Source: Eubacteriaceae bacterium (lineage in GTDB: Bacteria; Bacillota; Clostridia; Eubacteriales; Anaerofustaceae). Taken from it: a stretch of 13,039 bases of DNA. Below are positions 5,950-12,599 of this stretch, piece by piece (the stretch's first letter is position 1; each line of letters opens with the position of its first letter). The notes under the pieces are model-generated. The model worked only from the letters and a program-made list of their open reading frames with translations. It made no database searches and was not told the DNA's origin. The DNA is taken from assembly GCA_017613995.1 (NCBI GenBank), contig JAGACT010000079.1, positions 1 to 13,039 of the forward strand. Direction: 5' to 3'. The position numbers and the translations under genes are program-made.

Positions 5950-8436
5950 TTGGGCAGACTGAGGATTTTTCTCGGTTATACCGGTGAAGAAGATGCTGCG
6001 GACGCGATGCTCGAATGCGCGTCCGAAATGAAAAAAGAGGGAATAAATGTGATCATCGGATATGCATCCGATGATTTTACATGCCCCGGAGAGGATATCG
6101 GGATCGTTCGGAAAAAAAACGGCCGCATGGACACTGAGGCCCTGGCCGCGTCCGGCGCGGACGTTGTAATGATCTGCGGCGCCGGGAACCCCGGCGAAAG
6201 ACTCCGGGAGGACATCGAAACGCTGCTTGGATACGGAAAGGACGTTTTCTGCAGTCTGGATCTCGGCGAGATCGACGACATGGCCTCCGCCGTATCTTCC
6301 GTCACCGGAGAGAGCTGCGCAGGGACAGTCCCGGGTTATTTTTTCGACAGAGCTGATCAGGTGGACATTACGGATCCCGCAGACAGCCGTTTTGAGGCGG
6401 AAACGGTCTCGGCACTCAGGGCAATGGCGGATGAACGTACATCCCGCTCCCGGACAGTCCGGGAGAACTTTCCGGACGTGTCCCGGCAGGATTCCGAGGA
6501 GCATGTGCTGGTATGCCTGTCATCATCGCCTTCGAACGCCAGAATCATACGCAGTGCCGCCAGGATGGCGAGAGCCTTCGGGGGGCACTTTACCGCGCTT
6601 TTCGTGGAAACTCCGCAGCTCAGGAACATGTCCGAAGGCGACCGGCAGAGGCTTGAGGAAAACAAGGCCCTGGCCGTCAGCCTCGGGGCTTACCCGGAAA
6701 CAGTGTACGGGGACGACGTGGCGTATCAGATAGCGGAGTACTCGGCCCTGAGCGGAGTCACCAGGATAGTGGTGGGCAGAAGCACTGCCAGAAAGCATTT
6801 CTGGAACGGCCCGTCCCTGACTGACAAGCTTCTGGACTACGCCTCCAACGTGGATATCCACATAATCCCCGACAGCATACCATCGGCGGGATACCGGGAA
6901 AACAGGAAGAGCTCCGTGCCCGTGCCCGAAGGACTGAAACGCGTCGCGATAAACTCGGCGGCCAGCCTGTTCATCCTGGCCGGGGCCACGGCCCTGAGCA
7001 TACTGTTCTACAACATACACTTCAGCGACTCCAACATCATAATGGTCTACATCCTGGGTACGCTGCTCACAAGCATAGCGACATCCCACAGGATCTACAG
7101 CCTCGTATCCTCAGTGAGCAGCGTTTTCATATACAATTACCTGTTTACCGAGCCAAGATATTCCCTGGCAGCCTATGATACGGGCTATCCCGTGACCTTC
7201 ATAGTGATGTTTCTCACGGCCTACATCACCGGCACCCTGGCGGCCCGCTACAAGGCCCAGGCGGGGGAGGCGGCAAAGAACGCCTACCGCACGAAGGTGC
7301 TTTTCGACGCGGACCGCATGATGTCGAAGGCCGGGGATGCGGAGGATATCCTCCGTGCCGCCGGATCCCAGATAGCCAGGCTTCTGAGGAGGCGCACGGT
7401 CATCACCGGTTCGTCCGGTTCAGTGCAGGCCTTTGCCCCCGACGGGGCCGACACGGCCGCCGAGGTGGATGACGAGCATCGTCAGTGCGCGGCATGGGTC
7501 CTGGAAAACGGCAGGACCGCCGGCAGGGGCACCGACATCCATCCGGGAGCGAAGGACGTGTTCTATCCGGTTTCCGCCAGCATGACCGTATACGCCGCCG
7601 TGGGAATCGACATAACGGACGGCCCCATCGAGGCTGCGGAGAACAGTATCCTCCTGTCAATGCTGGGAGAAGCCGCCCTTGCCCTGGAGAACGAAAAGAA
7701 CCTCCGCGAAAAGGAGGAAACGGCGGTGCTGGCCCGGGGAGAACAGCTCAGGGCAAACATACTCAGGGCCATATCCCACGATCTGAGGACACCTCTTACC
7801 GTCATTTCAGGCAACGCGGGCAACCTTATCAGAAACTCCGCCGTCTTCGACGAGGAAACGAAGCAGTCGATCTACCGGGACATCCAGGAGGACGCCGGTT
7901 GGCTCGTCAACATGGTGGAGAACCTTCTGTACGCCACCAGGATCGAGGAAGGCAGGATGAGCCTTGACCGCACTGCGGAGAGCCTCGGGGACATCATAGA
8001 AGAAGCCCTGAGCCACATCAGGGACACTACCGGGAGAGGGATCACGGTCGACATACCGGACGATCTTATCATAGTGAAGGCGGATCCGAAGCTTATAGTG
8101 CAGGTGCTGATAAACCTGGTGGACAACGCCTTCAAGTATTCTCCCGTGGGAAGTCCCGTGACGCTTACCGCCAGGATCATTAGCGGTGAAGCCGTCGTCA
8201 GCATCGCCGACGAGGGGCCGGGAATTCCCGATGAGGAAAAGGAAAAGATCTTCGATCGTTTCTACCGCATGGAGGAGGGTAAGACCGACACGAGGCGCAG
8301 CCTCGGCCTGGGGCTCTACCTGGCCAGATGCATAGTCGAGGCCCACGGAGGCACCATCAGGGCGGAGGACAACCATCCTTGCGGAACGATCCTTACTTTC
8401 ACACTGCCGCTGGAGGACATAGACAATGAACAGTGA
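5950..8436 (+). CDS. kdpD: KdpD-like sensor histidine kinase with degenerate N-terminal ATP site
   Basis: This 828-residue protein keeps the KdpD layout. Residues 1-160 are the KdpD N-terminal domain (RIFLGY start, FFDRADQVDITD near 131-142), but Walker A is replaced by GEEDAAD at 12-18 and the Walker B region reads VVMICGAGNPG. A USP domain spans about 185-310. A DUF4118 block of four membrane segments spans about 333-432, followed by a GAF-like region (about 441-580). The kinase core has H610 (SHDLRTPL), N726 (NLVDNAFKY), DEGPGIP (754-760) and LGLGL (785-789), so it should be active. S191-x-S193, 20 residues, then FTALF (214-218) matches the USP motif linked to c-di-AMP binding in staphylococcal KdpD. 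The start is TTG 5950, with GGGAGG (5936-5941) 8 nt upstream. The response regulator overlaps the 3' end by 11 nt. No kdpFABC is in the window; ktrBA precedes it. Confidence 0.85.
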   Translation: MGRLRIFLGYTGEEDAADAMLECASEMKKEGINVIIGYASDDFTCPGEDIGIVRKKNGRMDTEALAASGADVVMICGAGNPGERLREDIETLLGYGKDVFCSLDLGEIDDMASAVSSVTGESCAGTVPGYFFDRADQVDITDPADSRFEAETVSALRAMADERTSRSRTVRENFPDVSRQDSEEHVLVCLSSSPSNARIIRSAARMARAFGGHFTALFVETPQLRNMSEGDRQRLEENKALAVSLGAYPETVYGDDVAYQIAEYSALSGVTRIVVGRSTARKHFWNGPSLTDKLLDYASNVDIHIIPDSIPSAGYRENRKSSVPVPEGLKRVAINSAASLFILAGATALSILFYNIHFSDSNIIMVYILGTLLTSIATSHRIYSLVSSVSSVFIYNYLFTEPRYSLAAYDTGYPVTFIVMFLTAYITGTLAARYKAQAGEAAKNAYRTKVLFDADRMMSKAGDAEDILRAAGSQIARLLRRRTVITGSSGSVQAFAPDGADTAAEVDDEHRQCAAWVLENGRTAGRGTDIHPGAKDVFYPVSASMTVYAAVGIDITDGPIEAAENSILLSMLGEAALALENEKNLREKEETAVLARGEQLRANILRAISHDLRTPLTVISGNAGNLIRNSAVFDEETKQSIYRDIQEDAGWLVNMVENLLYATRIEEGRMSLDRTAESLGDIIEEALSHIRDTTGRGITVDIPDDLIIVKADPKLIVQVLINLVDNAFKYSPVGSPVTLTARIISGEAVVSIADEGPGIPDEEKEKIFDRFYRMEEGKTDTRRSLGLGLYLARCIVEAHGGTIRAEDNHPCGTILTFTLPLEDIDNEQ

Positions 8437-9127
8437 TATCAAGATACTTGTGGCCGAGGACGACAGGGCGGTCAGCAACCTGATAAACACCGCCCTGAAG
8501 GCGGCGGGATACCGTGTGATCACGGTCTACAACGGCAGCGAGGCCGTGACAGCTGCCGCTTCCCATTCCCCGGACATAATCCTTCTGGACCTGGGGCTTC
8601 CCGACATCGACGGCATCGAGGTGATAGAACGCGTAAGGGGGTGGACGGAGACTCCCATAATAGTTATCAGCGCCAGGACGGACGATTCGGACAAGATAGA
8701 AGCCCTGGACAGGGGTGCGGACGATTATCTCACTAAGCCCTTTTCGGTGGACGAGCTGATGGCCAGGATCCGTTCGACGTTAAGGAGGCTGGCACACCTC
8801 AGAAGCGCGGCTTCCTCCGATTCCGTTTACGAAAACGGCCCCCTGAGGATAGACTATTCCTCGGGCTGCGCGACCCTTGCAGGGGAGGAGATGCACCTCA
8901 CCTCCCTGGAATACAGGCTACTGAGCCTGCTGGCCCGAAACACCGGAAAGGTGCTGACTCACAGGTACATCATCGAAAACGTCTGGGGCAGCGCCTGGGA
9001 GAGCGATCTGGGGACCCTCAGGGTCTTCATGGCGTCCCTCAGAAAAAAGCTCGGCGAGACCGACGGGTCCCCACGCTTCATCGCCACACATATCGGAGTG
9101 GGCTACAGGATGATGCGGATCGACTGA
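8426..9127 (+). CDS. kdpE: KdpE-like OmpR-family response regulator
   Basis: This 233-residue protein has an N-terminal receiver domain (about 1-120) with acidic pocket E11-D12-D13, phosphoacceptor D55 (LLDLGLPD), S82 and K104 (TKPF). A C-terminal winged-helix DNA-binding domain (about 135-230) includes LTSLEYRLLSLLARNTGKVLT and the terminal GVGYRM typical of OmpR/PhoB. ATG 8426 lies inside the kinase gene, with GGAGG (8412-8416) 9 nt upstream and an 11-nt overlap, so the pair is translationally coupled and almost certainly cognate. In known systems KdpE activates kdpFABC at low K+; here the obvious nearby targets are ktrBA and the 72-residue gene, which is an inference. A hairpin straddles the stop codon (TGATGCGG 9111-9118 with CCGCATCA 9130-9137), and a terminator follows. 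Confidence 0.92.
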   Translation: MNSDIKILVAEDDRAVSNLINTALKAAGYRVITVYNGSEAVTAAASHSPDIILLDLGLPDIDGIEVIERVRGWTETPIIVISARTDDSDKIEALDRGADDYLTKPFSVDELMARIRSTLRRLAHLRSAASSDSVYENGPLRIDYSSGCATLAGEEMHLTSLEYRLLSLLARNTGKVLTHRYIIENVWGSAWESDLGTLRVFMASLRKKLGETDGSPRFIATHIGVGYRMMRID

Positions 9128-9161
9128 TGCCGCATCATTGCCGCATGTCCCGTTTTCCCCT

Positions 9162-9207
9162 GCTCCCGGCCCGCTTCCACCCCCAGGAAACGGGCCGGGA
9201 GCCTTTT
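9162..9207 (+). terminator. Rho-independent terminator of kdpDE
   Basis: GCTCCCGGCCCG (9162-9173) pairs perfectly with CGGGCCGGGAGC (9191-9202) over a 17-nt loop, followed by CTTTTG. The stem is very stable; the U-tract is short. It ends the potassium cluster. Confidence 0.78.
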
Positions 9208-9250
9208 GCGCATCGGGGGGTTCCGTTTTCGGCACGGCTTTTTCTGATAT

Positions 9251-9311
9251 TTATCCTGTAAAACATAGTATGATTATTCCAATTACCCTGTAAAACATGG
9301 TATGATTATTC
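9251..9311 (+). repeat. Two 29-bp tandem direct repeats upstream of the UroD-like gene
   Basis: Copies at 9251-9279 and 9283-9311 share TTA(T/C)CCTGTAAAACAT followed by (A/G)GTATGATTATTC, differing at two positions. The period is 32 bp, about three helical turns, so a bound protein would sit on the same face of the DNA twice. The second copy contains TGGTATGAT (9298-9306), a plausible extended -10, so the repeats probably include promoter and regulator sites. No internal palindrome was found. Confidence 0.75.
9298..9306 (+). promoter_or_regulatory. Probable promoter of the UroD-like/permease operon
   Basis: TGGTATGAT gives an extended -10 (TATGAT, 9301-9306) inside the second direct repeat. 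No good -35 is present (TTCCAA at 9277-9282 is the nearest, 18-nt spacing), which suggests dependence on an activator bound at the repeats. The leader would be about 57 nt and contains only a weak 5-bp hairpin (9324-9339). Confidence 0.4.
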
Positions 9312-9370
9312 ACAAAGCGAACATGCGGACAGCGCCGCACGAAACAGTTTTCTGAAAGGGAAAGCCACAT

Positions 9371-10378
9371 ATGAACAAGAAAGAAAGATTCCTCAGCGTA
9401 CTGGCGAACAGGCCGGTAGACTACGTTCCCGTCGCGTTCTTCCATCACTTCATATCCGAGAACGAATGGTTCAGGGGCATGGTGGACGAAGCGGCATTCG
9501 AAAAGAACATAGAAGGACACCGCATTGCGAGAGCCAAGTTCGATCCCGACGTGATCAAGGTCATGAACGATTCCCTGATGATCATGCCCGTGGACATGAG
9601 CTTCGTGAAAAGTGCCGCGGATCTCAGAAAGATCGACCCTCCCCAAAAGGGTTCCGCCTTCTTCGAGAAATCGAAGGAGCTGACCGAGAGGGTACTGGAG
9701 ATCTACGCCGATTCCGAAGCTCCCAAGTACGTCACCGGCTTCTCGCCCATAATGATACTGCGTATGGGCCTCGGAGAGGCCATGGGCACCGACGGAAAGC
9801 CCAGGACCCTGGTGCTGCTGGAAGATGATCCGGACTCCTTCGTTGAGGGCCTCAGGATCATCGGCGAGAGTATAAAGGAGCTCGACGAAGTCCTCATAAG
9901 GGAATGCGGGGCGGACGGAGTCTACTTCAGCGTCAACAACCAGTCCCACTTCATTCCCGACGAGCTGTACGCAAAGTACGTGAGCCCGGTGGAACAGGAC
10001 GTTATTGCCCACGCCAATACATTAAGCGACATCAACCTGCTGCACATCTGCGGCTACGCCGGCAAGGCCAACAACCTGCAGCTGTTCAGAGACTACGAAG
10101 CTCCCGGCATCAACTGGGCCGTCCACGCGGAGGGAGTCTCCCTCAGCGAAGGCAAGAAGATGTTCGGCGGCAAAGCCGTATTCGGCGGATTCGAGCAGGC
10201 CACGGTCATCTACACCGGCACCCGCGAGGAGATAGAGCGGTTCACCTACGGCATCCTGGACGAAGCCGGACAGGTGGGCGTCATGATCGGAGCCGACTGC
10301 ACCGTTCCCACCGATATCGACGACGAGCGCCTCGACTGGGTAAGGGAAGCCTGCAAAAAGTACGCTGCATCTCACTGA
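9371..10378 (+). CDS. UroD-superfamily protein, MtaA/CmuA-like corrinoid methyltransferase type
   Basis: This 335-residue soluble protein is close to the usual UroD/MtaA length. It begins NKKERFLSVLANRPVDYVPV, typical of the superfamily, and carries the zinc-ligand pattern of methylcobamide:coenzyme-M-type methyltransferases: H225-x-C227 (LLHICGYAG) and C310 (GADCTVP). HemE lacks these cysteines and has an N-terminal arginine motif that is absent here, so haem biosynthesis is unlikely. Members move methyl groups between corrinoid proteins and thiols or other acceptors. The substrate, and the corrinoid protein it would need, are not in this window. ATG 9371 has GAAAGGG ending at 9360, 10 nt upstream. 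It is followed 23 nt later by a permease, implying uptake and use of one compound. Codon use matches its neighbours. Confidence 0.82.
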   Translation: MNKKERFLSVLANRPVDYVPVAFFHHFISENEWFRGMVDEAAFEKNIEGHRIARAKFDPDVIKVMNDSLMIMPVDMSFVKSAADLRKIDPPQKGSAFFEKSKELTERVLEIYADSEAPKYVTGFSPIMILRMGLGEAMGTDGKPRTLVLLEDDPDSFVEGLRIIGESIKELDEVLIRECGADGVYFSVNNQSHFIPDELYAKYVSPVEQDVIAHANTLSDINLLHICGYAGKANNLQLFRDYEAPGINWAVHAEGVSLSEGKKMFGGKAVFGGFEQATVIYTGTREEIERFTYGILDEAGQVGVMIGADCTVPTDIDDERLDWVREACKKYAASH

Positions 10379-10401
10379 ATTACGGACGGGGGTAAAGCAT
10401 A

Positions 10402-11565
10402 ATGGAAAACAGCAATAAAAAAAGCTCCTTTAAGATCTGGTTCGAGCTGGGAGCACTGATCTTCGGTACCTACTGCGGCGCCAACATGGCCTCCGGAGCC
10501 TACGCCGCGGGATACATAGTCACTAAGGGCGGCGGATGGATGCTGGTATGGCTCCTGATGTTCTGCGCCTTCATGGCCTTCTTCTGCGCGATAGGCCTCA
10601 ACTACGTCAGGGCCTTCAAGATCAAAAACTACAACGAGTATTATCTGACGCTGTGGAACCTCAACCGCCCCGAGGCCAGCAAAGGCCTGAAGGTGGCCGT
10701 GTCCACGGTATACGACGTCTACTCCCTGTGCAGCGGCCTCATAACCGTTGCCGCCACCATAGCCCTCTTCGGCACCCTGATGAACACACTTTTCGGGATC
10801 CCGAACCTGGCGGCCTGCGTGGCGGGAGCCGTCCTCTTCAGCTTTCTGACCATGAACGGAGCTGCCTTCCTCAGAAAGTTCAACTCCGTAATGACCATAA
10901 GCCTTCTGGTATGCATCACCGCGATCCTCGCGGCGGTCATCATGGACAGGGGGGACGTGCTTTCCGAGAGGATCGGAAACTTCAACATAGGAGCCGACTG
11001 GACCGGCACCACGGTGAAGGCCCATTTCGCCATGTTCCTTTCATACTGCTGGGCCACCTCCAGCTGGGGCTCATCCCTTTGCAACTACGCGGATGACGTC
11101 ACCACGAAGAAGGACGCCATCGGTTCCGGCATCACCATCGGCATCCTGGTGACCTTCCTCTTTGGCATGACGGGACTCATCGTACTGCCCTACATGCCCG
11201 AGATCATGGGAGACGCCCCGATCCTGGATATCTGCACCAGGTACCTTCCGAAGGTGCTGACCGTCATCTACTGGGTGGTGGTCATCTTCTCGGTGGTATC
11301 CACCGCACCCACCTTCACCTACAACATGTCCAACCGCTGGGCGGCGGTTTGGAAGACCGAAAAGATCGACCGCAGAAGGAAGATCCTCATCATCTCCACG
11401 GTATATCTGTTCGCCGCGCTGCTTCTGAGCCGCATCGGCCTGATGAAGATCGTCCAGAAGGGCTACGTCCTGATGGGACAGGCCGCCCTTTACATAGTGG
11501 TCATCCCCCTGCTGTTCACCATCTACCGCGTATGGAAAAAGGACAGGGAAGACGCTCAGGCATAG
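10402..11565 (+). CDS. LeuT-fold permease resembling the YkvI family
   Basis: This 387-residue membrane protein has about ten hydrophobic segments. The first helix, GTYCGANMASGAY (residues 22-34), resembles the unwound TM1 glycine-rich motif of APC/LeuT-fold transporters and the G-T-x-x-G-A-x-x-A-S-G pattern of YkvI. Later segments include SYCWATSSWGSSLCNYADDV and a C-terminal basic tail (WKKDREDAQA). The substrate is unknown; amino acids, betaines or methylated amines are reasonable for the fold. A G-rich ribosome binding site (GGGGG, 10388-10392) lies 9 nt before ATG. Only 23 nt separate it from the UroD-like gene, and a strong terminator follows, so the two form a closed operon. The permease probably imports what the UroD-like protein processes, but it could instead export a product. 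Family placement is by motif resemblance only. Confidence 0.72.
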   Translation: MENSNKKSSFKIWFELGALIFGTYCGANMASGAYAAGYIVTKGGGWMLVWLLMFCAFMAFFCAIGLNYVRAFKIKNYNEYYLTLWNLNRPEASKGLKVAVSTVYDVYSLCSGLITVAATIALFGTLMNTLFGIPNLAACVAGAVLFSFLTMNGAAFLRKFNSVMTISLLVCITAILAAVIMDRGDVLSERIGNFNIGADWTGTTVKAHFAMFLSYCWATSSWGSSLCNYADDVTTKKDAIGSGITIGILVTFLFGMTGLIVLPYMPEIMGDAPILDICTRYLPKVLTVIYWVVVIFSVVSTAPTFTYNMSNRWAAVWKTEKIDRRRKILIISTVYLFAALLLSRIGLMKIVQKGYVLMGQAALYIVVIPLLFTIYRVWKKDREDAQA

Positions 11566-11587
11566 TCCCGAATCATCCGGCAAAAAC

Positions 11588-11621
11588 AATACATCCGCTC
11601 CCCGGGAGCGGATGTATTTTT
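11588..11621. terminator. Strong terminator, probably bidirectional
   Basis: AATACATCCGCTC (11588-11600) pairs perfectly with GAGCGGATGTATT (11606-11618) around CCCGG and is followed by a T run to 11621. On the minus strand the stem is followed by GTTTTTG (complement of 11580s), so it can also end the convergent dehydrogenase gene, whose stop is at 11635. Confidence 0.93.
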
Positions 11622-11634
11622 ATGATCCTGTTTC

Positions 11635-12426
11635 TCAGTCCGCGGTGAATTCGATTCCCTTTTCAGTGAGCCACTGCCGGAAATCCTTTCCCACGAGCTT
11701 CTCCCCGGTGATGCCCGCTGAGGCCTCCGACGCCAGGAAAAGTATGGCTTCGTTCATCACGTCGGGGGCAAGGACGGTCCTTCCGTTTCTGAGATGGGAC
11801 TCCAGAAGGCCCTTCGGGGCCATGGCTGTATCCGTGAAGCCTCCCGGGCACAGCAGGTTGACGGCGATGCCGGAGTCGGAAAGCTCTTGGGACATGATGG
11901 TGCACATGGCTTCGGCTCCCGCCTTGGAGGGGCCGTATGGGATCTGCCCCTTTCTTACCATGGTGGCGTCGCTGGTGGTGACGTACACAATGCTGCCGCC
12001 CCCCTCGAGCATGAAGGGAACGAAGTATTTCGTGACCGTGAAGTATCCGACCAGGTTGGTCTCGATGACGTTTCTTACGGAAGCCACCGGTATGTCGTAA
12101 AAGCTGTGCCCCGCGGGGAGGCCCTCCAGCCCGGGTTCGTTTCCGCCTATGCCCGCGTTGTTTACGAGCATGTCCAGCTTTCCGAAGTTCTTTGCGAACC
12201 ATTCCGCCGCGGTCCTGACGGAGGCTTCGTCCCTGACGTCCATCTGTATGGAGTATACGTCTCCGTATGCCCCGAGCGTTTCATACGCGTTTTCAAGTCT
12301 CTGTTTCCCCCTGGCGCTGATCACCACGGAGGCGCCTCTGCGAAGCAGCGCCTTTGCCATCTCGTAGCCCAGGCCGCTGGAGCCCCCCGTCAGGAAAACA
12401 CTGTATCCTCTGAGGTCGATATCCAT
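11635..12426 (-). CDS. Short-chain dehydrogenase/reductase (SDR), NAD(P)-dependent
   Basis: This 263-residue protein is of classical SDR length. The cofactor motif is TGGSSGLG (residues 13-20), NNAG is at 89-92, N124 lies in ETNLVG, and the catalytic triad is S152, Y164 and K168 (PYGPSKAG). After strand 2 comes SAR with R39, which usually indicates NADP(H) preference. PGGFTDTAM (194-202) follows the usual PG turn. The oxidised or reduced substrate cannot be told. The start is the ATG complementary to 12424-12426, because AGGAGG (12434-12439 on the plus strand, reverse complemented) lies 7 nt upstream; the frame is open further but has no such site. The gene converges on the permease and shares its terminator, and is divergent from the MscS gene. 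No strong promoter is obvious in 12440-12530. Confidence 0.9.
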   Translation of the reverse strand: MDIDLRGYSVFLTGGSSGLGYEMAKALLRRGASVVISARGKQRLENAYETLGAYGDVYSIQMDVRDEASVRTAAEWFAKNFGKLDMLVNNAGIGGNEPGLEGLPAGHSFYDIPVASVRNVIETNLVGYFTVTKYFVPFMLEGGGSIVYVTTSDATMVRKGQIPYGPSKAGAEAMCTIMSQELSDSGIAVNLLCPGGFTDTAMAPKGLLESHLRNGRTVLAPDVMNEAILFLASEASAGITGEKLVGKDFRQWLTEKGIEFTAD

Positions 12427-12535
12427 TATATTTCCTCCTTCCTCCCCGAAACCGGGTCCGGGGATACACATAAATACTACATCGAAAAGGCTCAAAAATC
12501 CACCCGTATTTCATTCCGGGAGTCCGTCCGCGTAC

Positions 12536-12564
12536 TTGAAATCTTACCCGTTCGAGTATATACT
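12536..12564 (+). promoter_or_regulatory. Sigma-A promoter of the MscS-like gene
   Basis: TTGAAA (12536-12541), a 17-nt spacer and TATACT (12559-12564) match the consensus in five of six positions each. Transcription would start near 12571, giving a leader of about 30 nt. It lies in the divergent gap between the dehydrogenase and the channel gene. Confidence 0.7.
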
Positions 12565-12599
12565 TTCCATATAGATCACATCTGAAAGGAATCAAAGAA

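Noticed and set aside
5950..8436. Considered calling the KdpD-like gene a pseudogene because of lost Walker motifs.
   Set aside because: The frame is intact over 828 codons, all kinase boxes are present and the response regulator overlaps it, so it is a diverged but functional gene.
7807..8523. Long minus-strand open frame (238 codons) across the kinase and regulator genes.
   Set aside because: It is antisense to the highly conserved histidine kinase core and regulator; GC-rich codon bias leaves the opposite strand open. Its product has no recognisable domain.
9251..9311. Considered a small CRISPR array for the two repeats.
   Set aside because: There are only two copies separated by 3 nt, with no spacers and no cas genes; they are promoter-region repeats.
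9371..10378. Considered uroporphyrinogen decarboxylase (HemE).
   Set aside because: The HemE N-terminal arginine signature is missing, and the zinc-type H-x-C and C ligands are present instead.
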